64,000 nt of DNA from Ricordea florida (lineage: Eukaryota > Cnidaria > Anthozoa > Corallimorpharia > Ricordeidae): assembly GCA_949710005.1 (NCBI GenBank), contig OX453272.1, positions 25,162,391 through 25,226,390 on the forward strand, in the 5' to 3' direction. The position numbers were made by a program, and so were the translations under genes. The notes beneath the pieces are model-generated. The model saw only the letters and a list, made by a program, of their open reading frames with translations, was not told where the DNA came from and searched no databases. Shown one piece after another: positions 35,806 to 42,528 of the stretch (positions within the stretch are counted from its first letter, which is position 1; each line of letters begins with the position of its first letter).

Positions 35806-36084
35806 AGTAGTATATAGGAGGAGTTATACCCACACTGTTGTTGTAATTGTTGTAATTGTTGTAAATTGTTGTAATTTTTGAAAAAAGGAGTTATACCCAC
35901 AGTATTGTTGTAATTTGTTGTAATTTTTGAAAAGAGCCCATTTTTTTTATTAATTACTGAAAATTTTAAAAAAATATCACCCAAAATAATATCAGAAAAT
36001 TATCAGAGTGTTAATCAGGTGTTGCAAAAAATAAAATGAAATTATGATTTGAAAAGAAGAATTAATTTATAAATTACAAATGGA
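35806..36084 (+). repeat. Element 1 terminal inverted repeat, left
   Basis: These 279 bp mirror 50729-51007. Near the tip GGAGTTATACCCACA occurs twice, 70 bp apart, each followed by TTGTTGTAATT runs. The repeat reaches and includes the first five bases (ATGGA) of the terminal gene, so both terminal genes share the same upstream region. Confidence 0.95.
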
Positions 36085-36538
36085 ACAACTACAAAGATTA
36101 ACTGTAAAACAACTTAAATATATTGTTAAAGAGTTGAAAATTAAAGGACGATCCAGAATGCGAAAAGAAGATTTCATTAAAGCGTTGGAAAAATTTACAG
36201 ATGAGGATATTAATAAGTTAATCCCAAAAGATACTATAAATGATAAATATATTTGTATTCATGGAAAGAGTAAATATTTTTGTAAAGAGTGTGGAGGATC
36301 TCAAATATGTAAACACAATAAAAATAAGTATCGTTGTAAAGAGTGTGGAGGATCTCAAATATGTAAACACAATAAAAATAAGTATCGTTGTAAATTATGT
36401 GGAGGATCTCAAATATGTGAACACAACAGACAGAGAAATTTTTGTAAATTATGTGGAGGATCTCAAATATGTGAACACAAAAAACAGAAGGCGAGTTGTA
36501 AAGAGTGTCGAAAAACACAAGATACACAACAAAAATAA
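36080..36538 (+). CDS. SAP-like plus tandem zinc-ribbon repeat protein
   Basis: A 152-residue protein. Residues 1-38 form a SAP/Rho-N-like helix-turn-helix (LTVKQLKYIVKELKIKGRSR) also found at the start of both polymerases, suggesting DNA binding. From about residue 56 there are five 18-residue repeats with C-x-H-x8-C-x2-C spacing (ICKHNKNKYRCKECGGSQ type), each able to hold a zinc ion. Repeats of this CKECGGSQICEH type are, to my knowledge, common in giant viruses (NCLDV) and uncommon in Polintons, so capture from such a source is possible. The start codon is the last thing in the left terminal inverted repeat, so its promoter should equal that of the polymerase. No counterpart is visible in the available part of element 2. 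Function unknown. Confidence 0.75.
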   Translation: MEQLQRLTVKQLKYIVKELKIKGRSRMRKEDFIKALEKFTDEDINKLIPKDTINDKYICIHGKSKYFCKECGGSQICKHNKNKYRCKECGGSQICKHNKNKYRCKLCGGSQICEHNRQRNFCKLCGGSQICEHKKQKASCKECRKTQDTQQK

Positions 36539-36591
36539 AAAAATAAAATTAAAAATTATGATTTAAAAATATTAATTAAAATATAAAAAAA

Positions 36592-37131
36592 ATGGAAAGA
36601 TATGAAAAAAATGAGATTGATTTAGAGTATTTTAACCGAAAAAAATTAGGTTTTCATGATTTTATGAATTCAATAAAGACAGATTTGACACATAATATCT
36701 CAAAAAATCTTTGTTTTATTGATAAAGATAATGAAGTGATTGATTTTGAAATTTTTTATACTAATAAGAATTTTGATGATTGTTTTTTTGATTTTTTTAA
36801 TAATATAAAAAGTTTTGATGAAGATGGTATATTTACTGATAAGTTTGAAAGAGATTTAATAGATTTTGTTAATGAAAAAGAAAAAGAAAAATATGATTAT
36901 GGTGATGATGATTATGATGAACTGATAGAATATAATATTAATAATTTTATTATTTATTTATTTCATGTTACTATATACATAGATGTTGATAAGATATTAC
37001 ATAAACGTAAATTCTACAAAGACTTGTATGATGAAGTAATGCCTATAGCATGGCATCCTTCTAGAGTTTTAGATTGGTGTACTGATATCGACGAGTTAAA
37101 GTTTTTGAAAGAGTTATGGGGAGAAAATTAA
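36592..37131 (+). CDS. Acidic hypothetical protein with WHPSRxxDWC motif
   Basis: A 179-residue, very acidic and aromatic protein, 54 bp after the zinc-repeat gene and in the same direction. The C-terminus reads MPIAWHPSRVLDWC followed by a charged helix; a similar A-W-H-P-x-R-x-x-D-W-C ending occurs in uncharacterised giant-virus proteins, from memory and not checked. The middle contains a run FIIYLFHVTIYIDVDKI that could be a buried strand rather than a membrane span. It is absent from the visible part of element 2. Function unknown; it is convergent with the next gene, whose stop is 42 bp away. Confidence 0.65.
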   Translation: MERYEKNEIDLEYFNRKKLGFHDFMNSIKTDLTHNISKNLCFIDKDNEVIDFEIFYTNKNFDDCFFDFFNNIKSFDEDGIFTDKFERDLIDFVNEKEKEKYDYGDDDYDELIEYNINNFIIYLFHVTIYIDVDKILHKRKFYKDLYDEVMPIAWHPSRVLDWCTDIDELKFLKELWGEN

Positions 37132-37172
37132 GTTATATAACGCTTATATGTGTTACATAACAAAAAAAAAAA

Positions 37173-38732
37173 TTACCGAAATAGATACCACGCTAATCCA
37201 CCAGTGATAATTATAAATGTTAATATATTGGTTTCGTGTTGTGTGGTCACGTCCGACTTTTCATTCTGGTACTTACCTTCAGTCAGAGTTGAGGGTTTTT
37301 GTTTTGGATTCCCTCTAAGGTTTTCCTTTGTCTCAGCTATATGAGGTAACTTTAAATTTGAAGATCCCATGTTATGACTTATTCCAACCTGTTTTGATTC
37401 AGTGTTTAGGGAATTATTCACTCCAAAATTCATATCATTGCTCGCTTTCATAAGTTTGTTATTAAAACCAGTCACGCTTTCAGTGTTGATTATCATATTA
37501 CTTGGCATTAACCATACACCAGGAGCGATAGCTAAATCAAGCCGCAATTTCGCTTCTTGTACAGCTAATTGATATCTTTGGATAGAACTAGAAATGTCAT
37601 TCTCAATCACACTACTTTCAAATAAAGCCAAGAATTCTTGTTGCGTCTCGATCGCTCCGCCACCATTACCATAAATCGAGTTTCTTGTGTTAACTTGCGC
37701 TCCTAATATGCAGTAAACAAAAGCTTCGGCGGATCGATTCAATCTACCAAGTCCAGCTTTAGTGAGTCCATGACCACTTGTTGGGATAAACCAAGAATAT
37801 TTAAAATCAGCAAAATCATCATTACGGATAAATGAGATTAGATTACCCTTTTCTTTCTTACCACCTTCATCAGCAAATTTACCACCTTCACCAGGCCATT
37901 GATCCGCTTCATGATCGTAATTTCTTACAATATGCACATTTTGATATCCACCACCTTTTCCATTAAAGCCAGAACCATAATCAAGGAATATATCGCCTAA
38001 TCCTCCATTTCTTCCACCTTTCCATCTAAAATCAGAATTATTACTAACCCCAAATTCTGCACACAATCTTTGATATGCTACTTTACTATAAGGATTATTA
38101 TTTATAACAAATGGTTTCTCGTCAGGTAGGGGAAGACTCAATTCATATAATATTCTCCTTATTGTGAAATATACATGAAACTTAATAAAGCTATTAATAA
38201 CTTTAGGATAATTTAGACTTTCAAAAGGACTTATACCACATCCTGAGGTCGCACACCATACTGCAAAGTTAAGTTGCTGAGGCCAATAATTCATATCGGG
38301 AGAGTTTAACCATTTTCTACTTTGCTTGCCAAACTTGAAAGTCACAACTTGATTGGTAAAAACATCACGCATCTTTGCTGTGAATTTCTTCGTATTTGAT
38401 ACGTATATATCTAGTGAGGTTAGCATTTTTGTTATATCAGTTGTAAAGTCATCAAAATCAATTGCAGGTATTGGATATCTTCGATTAGTAATAGTTAAAC
38501 TTTTTGGGAATGAACTCAATTCAGAATCATCCAACCCTAAATCTTTCCATAAAAGTTTTTTCATATAAGGTGATAGGTCATCAGTCCATGTTTTTCCTGT
38601 GGGGTCATCATTAGACATGACAGTCATCTCATTGTATCTCCACCTAATGTAACCACCATATGGATCAGCTACAATTATGAATTTACTTTGATCAGCATTT
38701 GGATATCTTTTTATGAAATCATTGAGTGTCAT
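37173..38732 (-). CDS. Large Polinton protein with C-terminal membrane anchor (candidate minor virion protein)
   Basis: A 519-residue protein. It opens with DFIKRYPNADQSKFIIVADPYGGYIRWR. The centre (about 260-330) is glycine-rich (KGGRNGGLGDIFLDYGSGFN, WPGEGGKFADEGG). The C-terminal ~20 residues, NILTFIIITGGLAWYLFR, form one membrane span, so it is probably tail-anchored. I cannot place it in a named family; large size and position at the end of the structural block suggest a virion component. The homologue in element 2 starts at 63002 and is highly similar for as far as the window shows. A 23-bp double-hairpin insertion (38748-38770) lies between its start codon and its upstream TTTAAAGACT motif. 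Confidence 0.85.
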   Translation of the reverse strand: MTLNDFIKRYPNADQSKFIIVADPYGGYIRWRYNEMTVMSNDDPTGKTWTDDLSPYMKKLLWKDLGLDDSELSSFPKSLTITNRRYPIPAIDFDDFTTDITKMLTSLDIYVSNTKKFTAKMRDVFTNQVVTFKFGKQSRKWLNSPDMNYWPQQLNFAVWCATSGCGISPFESLNYPKVINSFIKFHVYFTIRRILYELSLPLPDEKPFVINNNPYSKVAYQRLCAEFGVSNNSDFRWKGGRNGGLGDIFLDYGSGFNGKGGGYQNVHIVRNYDHEADQWPGEGGKFADEGGKKEKGNLISFIRNDDFADFKYSWFIPTSGHGLTKAGLGRLNRSAEAFVYCILGAQVNTRNSIYGNGGGAIETQQEFLALFESSVIENDISSSIQRYQLAVQEAKLRLDLAIAPGVWLMPSNMIINTESVTGFNNKLMKASNDMNFGVNNSLNTESKQVGISHNMGSSNLKLPHIAETKENLRGNPKQKPSTLTEGKYQNEKSDVTTQHETNILTFIIITGGLAWYLFR

Positions 38733-38747
38733 TTTATTCTTTATGTT

Positions 38748-38770
38748 TCAGCGGAGTTGGTCTTTAGATC
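38748..38770. repeat. Double-hairpin insertion, 23 bp (copy A)
   Basis: TCAGCGGAGTTGGTCTTTAG plus ATC. Element 2 has the same flanks joined directly, which shows a clean insertion. It differs at one base from the copy at 39930-39952. Confidence 0.85.
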
Positions 38771-38785
38771 TAGAATAAGATGCAA

Positions 38786-38795
38786 AGTCTTTAAA
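38786..38795 (-). promoter_or_regulatory. TTTAAAGACT, putative Polinton promoter motif
   Basis: It is upstream of the 519-residue gene. The distance to the ATG is 53 nt, longer than usual, because a 23-bp insertion lies between; without it the spacing would be about 30 nt, as in element 2. Confidence 0.55.
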
Positions 38796-38874
38796 TCACC
38801 TCTTTTCTAATACCAGCAAAACAATTAAATCCTACAGGGGTTCTTTCAAATGAAATTTTTAATGTGTGGGAACG

Positions 38875-38903
38875 GTTCTCCCCCTCCCTTCGGTCAGGTC
38901 CTA
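38875..38903. repeat. GC-rich hairpin insertion at the end of the 196-residue gene
   Basis: CTCCCCCTCCCTTCGGTCAGGTCC replaces the AT-rich end seen in element 2 and brings in an early stop, shortening the protein by about eight residues. Confidence 0.75.
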
Positions 38904-39491
38904 TAATATGTCTGCACGAACCTCTCTCCTTATCTGTGACATATTTAGGTTTTTTTCAGTATCTCTCCTAAATTTTTGGCGTATTTCTAGTTTTAGTTTT
39001 TCAAACTTTTCTAACTCTGATAAAATTATGGAAAATTCTTGTTCAGAGATAACATTATCTTTCAGTGCCTTTGAAACCAAGTCATTAATTGTGTTTACTT
39101 TTGCTTTTGCTAGAGAAACAGTCTGTTCATGTTTACTAACTTTATTTGAAAGTCTTTTGGAAGCTGCACCAAATCCAACCGATATTCCCCCACAAACACC
39201 ACCGACAACACCTAATGGGATACCAACAACAGCACCAAAACCAGTAAGAGAAGTTCCAAGTCCACTTGCAGATAGGATAACTGAAAACACCCCACTACCA
39301 ACACTGATTTTGGTAAATATTCCTCTTGCTCTGTTGTATTTTTTCCTAACATCCTCATAATGTTTAATTTCCTTCTCAAGATTTTGTAGCACTTCACATG
39401 ACTTTTGTAGTCTGAAATTAACCGACTGAAAGGAGGAACTCGGGTCTACATTAATAGGAACTTGTGGATAAATTCTATTGTATTCTTCCAT
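38901..39491 (-). CDS. Conserved Polinton membrane protein, glycine hairpin type
   Basis: A 196-residue protein. Helical N-terminus (QKSCEVLQNLEKEIKHYEDV), then a glycine-rich hydrophobic block (about 68-118: KISVGSGVFSVILSASGLGT, GIPLGVVGGVCGGISVGFGA) that could insert into or fuse with a membrane, then a basic coiled-coil C-terminus. Its near-identical partner is at 62323-62919 in element 2. Compared with that copy this one ends early because of a GC-rich insertion. The family recurs in cnidarian Polintons; its role is unproven, but a membrane-active virion protein is a reasonable guess. A TTTAAAGATT motif precedes it by 24 nt. Confidence 0.85.
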   Translation of the reverse strand: MEEYNRIYPQVPINVDPSSSFQSVNFRLQKSCEVLQNLEKEIKHYEDVRKKYNRARGIFTKISVGSGVFSVILSASGLGTSLTGFGAVVGIPLGVVGGVCGGISVGFGAASKRLSNKVSKHEQTVSLAKAKVNTINDLVSKALKDNVISEQEFSIILSELEKFEKLKLEIRQKFRRDTEKNLNMSQIRREVRADIL

Positions 39492-39506
39492 ATTATATTT
39501 TACTGA

Positions 39507-39908
39507 TCAACAGGAAATCTTTAAATGGATTCGAATGGGTTCGTTATTTATGTCAGGCTTTATTCCCTTTTCATTTAAAATCAACAAATCAAAGTGGTTG
39601 ACTGGATTTTTAGTTTGTGGAATTCTTAAACAAGGATACTTTGTAGATGGAATAACAGCTAGTAGTTGTGAGGGGTTAAGTTCTACATTTTCACCGAGGG
39701 GTTTACAACAATTTGAATATGAAGACTTTGGCTCTATAAGATCACACATTATGTAATAAGGATTTATATATGTTGAATGATAAATGTAAATAAATTGTAA
39801 TTGTATCTCTTTTACATTGGTTAATGGTGGATCTAGATAAATTCTTGTTTCAGGAGTTAGCATATCGATATATAGAAAAATTGTATCATTCGGTTTTTTT
39901 TCATTCAT
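39507..39908 (-). CDS. Small conserved Polinton protein, likely beta-rich (candidate minor capsid)
   Basis: A 133-residue protein built mostly of beta-prone segments: TPETRIYLDPPLTNVKEIQL, IMCDLIEPKSS, GENVELNPSQLLAVIP and CLRIPQTKNP. The homologue in element 2 (61927-62298, 123 residues) keeps these blocks while the loop after VKEIQ differs. Similar small proteins with an early LDPPL strand occur in other Polintons. It could be the single-jelly-roll penton or another virion protein, but this is inference from size, strand content and location. A 23-bp double-hairpin insertion lies 21 bp before its ATG. Confidence 0.75.
   Translation of the reverse strand: MNEKKPNDTIFLYIDMLTPETRIYLDPPLTNVKEIQLQFIYIYHSTYINPYYIMCDLIEPKSSYSNCCKPLGENVELNPSQLLAVIPSTKYPCLRIPQTKNPVNHFDLLILNEKGIKPDINNEPIRIHLKISC
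39516..39525 (-). promoter_or_regulatory. TTTAAAGATT, putative Polinton promoter motif
   Basis: 24 nt before the ATG at 39491 and inside the end of the upstream 133-residue gene. Confidence 0.7.
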
Positions 39909-39929
39909 GTTCCTTTGGTGTTTTGTTTT

Positions 39930-39952
39930 TCAGCGGAGCTGGTCTTTAGATC
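39930..39952. repeat. Double-hairpin insertion, 23 bp (copy B)
   Basis: TCAGCGGAGCTGGTCTTTAG plus ATC: hairpin CAGC-GGA-GCTG followed by a weaker hairpin GGTC-TTTA-GATC. It matches copy A at 22 of 23 bases and is absent at the same place in element 2. Confidence 0.85.
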
Positions 39953-39980
39953 TACTTATATCCTCTTTTTTTAAATTACC

Positions 39981-40838
39981 TCAGTCGTTACCCCCTCGAA
40001 TTTTCATTCTTTCTACAAAATATAGAACCACGGCGACTATCAATAGCCAAGCGTTCTTACCTAAAAATCCAATAACCTCACCAGCTGTTTTGAAAAGAAA
40101 GCTAACGATAGCTCCAACCATTCCTGGTAATATTTCACCGAGTTTCTTACCAATAGTTTTCAAACCATTACCAACACCTTTACCTAATTTGGTTAGACCT
40201 TTGGAAAGATTAGAAACGATAACACCAATTACTACACCAACAGCGCTAACAACTGCAAATACTGTAAAACCATACTTTTTGAAGATGTACTTTACCCGCT
40301 CTCGTAATGGTAGATTTTTAATTATTTCATCATTTCGTCTCTCTATAGCGCTTATTTGTTCTTGATTGGAAATTATTTGTTTTCTTACCACTTCTCTCAA
40401 TTTATCAACCTCAGATTGTAACCGTTCTTTACTCTGTTCTACCCTTTTTAAATTTGACTGTCCCTTCTTATACTTATCTATTTCATCTTTGTATCGATTT
40501 AATTCACTTTTAGTTTTCTCAAACTCAATATTCTGTTTAACAGCCGCATCTAATTTGCTTTCACTTTCTGCGATTCTTGTTTGTTGGCTTTCAATTATAC
40601 CCTTCAAATCTTCTCTCTCAAATGAAACATAGCGTTCTTTCTCCCTTTCACCTGTTTCTACAATTGCTCTTAACTCAACTAATTTCTCATTTAAATACTT
40701 ATTTTCTTCATTTTTTGCACGCAAATCAGCAATTAGTTTACCATTTTTTCCGAGCATGGTTTCATAATCAGCACCTAGAGCTTTTAAGATGGTGGTTGGT
40801 AAATTATCAACTTTTATTGACCCATATTTATCAATCAA
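39981..40838 (-). CDS. Coiled-coil membrane protein, downstream part of a broken or frameshifted gene
   Basis: A 285-codon frame that begins at a TTG, not an ATG, and overlaps the end of the preceding frame by 4 bp in the -1 register, so it looks like the continuation of 40835-41173. Residues ~40-170 are a long charged coiled coil. From about 178 it matches element 2 almost exactly: LRERVKYIFKKYGFTVFAVV with hydrophobic spans (VVSAVGVVIGVIVS, LPGMVGAIVSFLFK, AWLLIVAVVLYFVE). Alternatives are a decayed gene, programmed -1 frameshifting, or an internal ATG. It is probably virion or membrane associated. The N-terminal coiled coil differs completely from that of element 2. Confidence 0.7.
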   Translation of the reverse strand: MIDKYGSIKVDNLPTTILKALGADYETMLGKNGKLIADLRAKNEENKYLNEKLVELRAIVETGEREKERYVSFEREDLKGIIESQQTRIAESESKLDAAVKQNIEFEKTKSELNRYKDEIDKYKKGQSNLKRVEQSKERLQSEVDKLREVVRKQIISNQEQISAIERRNDEIIKNLPLRERVKYIFKKYGFTVFAVVSAVGVVIGVIVSNLSKGLTKLGKGVGNGLKTIGKKLGEILPGMVGAIVSFLFKTAGEVIGFLGKNAWLLIVAVVLYFVERMKIRGGND

Positions 40839-41173
40839 TGTATGTTCTGACGCATTAACCCTATCATTAATTTAATCTTCAAACTACCATCCCTATCCCA
40901 TTTTGCTGTAAATGGAGAATCCAAAGGTTTAAATTCGGGGAACAAACTTTTTATGTCTTGCAACGCTTCAGCCCTATTATCATATTTATCACTAGGTAAT
41001 TTAGGTCTAGGACCCTCCTTCTCATATTCCCTACCACCAAACGAGGTTTCTTCCTCATAATCAGGGTTAATTAGACGAGTGGTTGATGATATTGAATCCA
41101 TTTCCATATTTTCTCTATCAATATCATCATCATCACCCAGATCATCTAGTGGTATTTTTTCGTATTCTGACAT
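40835..41173 (-). CDS. Acidic protein, upstream part of the frameshifted gene
   Basis: 112 codons from the ATG at 41173. The N-terminus is very acidic (LDDLGDDDDIDRENMEMD), then basic/proline (GPRPKLPSDK), then ALQDIKSLFPEFKPL. The last ten or so codons run out of the frame that continues as 40838-39981. In element 2 the matching gene has an in-frame TAA at a slightly different point. A TTTAAAGATT motif lies 22 nt before the ATG. Function unknown. Confidence 0.7.
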   Translation of the reverse strand: MSEYEKIPLDDLGDDDDIDRENMEMDSISSTTRLINPDYEEETSFGGREYEKEGPRPKLPSDKYDNRAEALQDIKSLFPEFKPLDSPFTAKWDRDGSLKIKLMIGLMRQNIH

Positions 41174-41195
41174 GATTTTTTACTCATCATTAAGA

Positions 41196-41205
41196 AATCT
41201 TTAAA
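41196..41205 (-). promoter_or_regulatory. TTTAAAGATT, putative Polinton promoter motif
   Basis: 22 nt before the ATG at 41173. Confidence 0.7.
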
Positions 41206-41221
41206 CTGATCATACAATTAA

Positions 41222-41614
41222 CTAAAAGAATTTACTAACCACATAACCTAATGCCAACATACCACCACCTACATATGCCATCTCACCCATCTTTTGATTG
41301 TCACTAGGTCTATAATAATCAGAGAATTTTGGTTCATGTGTTTGACTATATAATTCTAAAGCTTCATCGGTATTAGAAATATTTTTTGAAGCCTGATATT
41401 TAGCATCCTTCTTTTGAGAGTGCCAATCAATGAGATTCTGTCTTTTTTCCTGATATGCAGCATAATCTTTTTGATATTTTTCTAATGCATTATCATGTCG
41501 TATTCTTTCCTCATCTGTATTATCACCTGATAGAGATTGTGCAAGATATGAACCACCAACAAAAGCTGTAGCGTTCAAAATAGCTCCTCCAACCATCATT
41601 GCTATTGTTGCCAT
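41222..41614 (-). CDS. Conserved Polinton membrane protein, 130 residues
   Basis: A hydrophobic N-terminus (MATIAMMVGGAILNATAFVG), a charged helical middle (DEERIRHDNALEKYQKDYAA), the block EPKFSDYYRPSDNQKMGEMA, and a second hydrophobic stretch (YVGGGMLALGYVVSKFF) at the C-terminus. The two spans suggest both ends lie in a membrane. The element 2 homologue (60495-60887) has the same length and most residues. This protein family recurs in cnidarian Polintons; role unknown, probably virion related. Confidence 0.85.
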   Translation of the reverse strand: MATIAMMVGGAILNATAFVGGSYLAQSLSGDNTDEERIRHDNALEKYQKDYAAYQEKRQNLIDWHSQKKDAKYQASKNISNTDEALELYSQTHEPKFSDYYRPSDNQKMGEMAYVGGGMLALGYVVSKFF

Positions 41615-41632
41615 TTGTTAGTCAATATGTAA

Positions 41633-41642
41633 AATCTTTAAG
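41633..41642 (-). promoter_or_regulatory. CTTAAAGATT, putative Polinton promoter motif
   Basis: 18 nt before the ATG at 41614. The equivalent site in element 2 has the same C variant and the same 18-nt spacing. Confidence 0.65.
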
Positions 41643-41653
41643 TTGGGTTCCTC

Positions 41654-41693
41654 CTTTCCTATTCCCCCTTCAGTCGGTCGCTCAGGTCGGGAG
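41654..41693. repeat. GC-rich hairpin insertion between stop codon and promoter motif
   Basis: Element 2 passes directly from the end of the 72-residue gene into CTTAAAGATT. Here about 40 extra bases (CCCCCTTCAGTCGGTCGCTC then AGGTCGGGAG) lie between them, leaving the motif intact. Confidence 0.75.
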
Positions 41694-41900
41694 AATCTTT
41701 TGATCCTCTAAATATGTTTTTAGGTACATACTACCGGATAGGACAGCGACCCATTTAGCATAGTTTGTAATACTTGAGGATGGATCGTTCATAAATGATT
41801 CTTTAATAGCCTTTTTAGCTACATATCCAACTCCAGCTGCTAATCCGATAAGGACTGCTGAATCAGTAACAGTTTTCACAAGTTTGTTTTCATTTGACAT
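41682..41900 (-). CDS. Small conserved Polinton membrane protein, 72 residues
   Basis: It contains SAVLIGLAAGVGYVAKKA, then NDPSSSITNYAKW, then VAVLSGSMYLKTYLEDQKIL. Two short hydrophobic segments suggest a small two-span membrane protein. The element 2 copy (60253-60471) differs at only two positions I can see. It is a recurring Polinton gene of unknown role. A TTTAAAGGTT motif lies 22 nt upstream. Confidence 0.85.
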   Translation of the reverse strand: MSNENKLVKTVTDSAVLIGLAAGVGYVAKKAIKESFMNDPSSSITNYAKWVAVLSGSMYLKTYLEDQKILPT

Positions 41901-41922
41901 AATTTTTATTGATGATATAGAA

Positions 41923-41932
41923 AACCTTTAAA
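41923..41932 (-). promoter_or_regulatory. TTTAAAGGTT, putative Polinton promoter motif
   Basis: 22 nt before the ATG at 41900; one base differs from the consensus. Confidence 0.6.
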
Positions 41933-41934
41933 TA

Positions 41935-41993
41935 GCTTAGCGGGTCCGTAGGAAAACTACTTATTTCATCTGTTCCTCCCTTCGGTCGGTTAG
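41935..41993. repeat. GC-rich hairpin insertion(s) after the 156-residue gene
   Basis: AGCGGGTCCGTAGG and TCCTCCCTTCGGTCGGTTAG occur here. In element 2 the same interval is about 15 AT-rich bases, so two insertions are likely. Confidence 0.65.
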
Positions 41994-42001
41994 ATTCATC
42001 C

Positions 42002-42472
42002 TTATAACATTCCCACGGATTTTGGAATCTGTGTGGGTGGCGGTCTTTGTGGAACTTGTGATACCGTAGGACAAGCAGGTATTCTGTTTTCCTTCAGGTC
42101 TTTATTATAATATTCAGCGTAGCTGGTCCGGGTTCCCCTGTATCTCATAAACATATCAAATGCAGTAAACCCTATTTCAACAATGGATAATACAGTTGTA
42201 AAAGATAGCTCTGGAATCCATGCTTTTGTGGTTTCTTCTTCATTATAATTTTCTACATTTTTAGTTTCCTCTTGTTCCCTTCGGTTTTTTTCTTCCTTTT
42301 CACGTTCCATTTCCCTAGCTAACGCTTCTTTTGCTTTTTTATTATATTCAGCTAATTTCTTACCAGCAGCGACTTTTTTAGGATCTTTCTCTTTCTTTTT
42401 AGTAACATTACCTCCCGGTTTTTCTTCTTTTGGTGGATCCCTTGTAATTCGCTCAACTGCTTCTTCGGACAT
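42002..42472 (-). CDS. Basic coiled-coil protein with one membrane span
   Basis: A 156-residue protein: basic start (EKDPKKVAAGKKLAEYNKKA), a charged coiled coil (REMEREKEEKNRREQEETKN), then WIPELSFTTVLSIVEIGFTA and FDMFMRY, one membrane span, and a proline-rich tail (RPPPTQIPKSVGML). Its homologue in element 2 is 59795-60211. This copy has about 15 extra residues after the membrane span (RGTRTSYAE and following) coming from a GC-rich insertion. A TTTAAAGATT motif lies 25 nt upstream. A membrane-linked virion or scaffolding role is possible. Confidence 0.8.
   Translation of the reverse strand: MSEEAVERITRDPPKEEKPGGNVTKKKEKDPKKVAAGKKLAEYNKKAKEALAREMEREKEEKNRREQEETKNVENYNEEETTKAWIPELSFTTVLSIVEIGFTAFDMFMRYRGTRTSYAEYYNKDLKENRIPACPTVSQVPQRPPPTQIPKSVGML
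42115..42139. repeat. Double-hairpin insertion inside a gene, in frame
   Basis: CAGCGTAGCTGG followed by TCCGGGTTCCCC: a CAGC-GTA-GCTG hairpin plus a GGG/CCC hairpin. It adds residues RGTRTSYAE to the 156-residue protein without breaking it. Confidence 0.8.
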
Positions 42473-42497
42473 TATTATTTTATTTCACAAAGTAAAG

Positions 42498-42507
42498 AAT
42501 CTTTAAA
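42498..42507 (-). promoter_or_regulatory. TTTAAAGATT, putative Polinton promoter motif
   Basis: 25 nt before the ATG at 42472 and just past the stop of the upstream gene. Confidence 0.75.
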
Positions 42508-42528
42508 TCAGTTGTGTTCAGTGACCCG

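Noticed and set aside
36240..36566. 108-codon ORF and its minus-strand counterpart over the zinc-repeat gene
   Set aside because: Alternative frames of the 54-bp DNA repeats encoding the zinc ribbons.
38866..39360. 164-codon plus-strand ORF
   Set aside because: Shadow of the conserved 196-residue gene on the minus strand; the same shadow appears opposite the element 2 copy.
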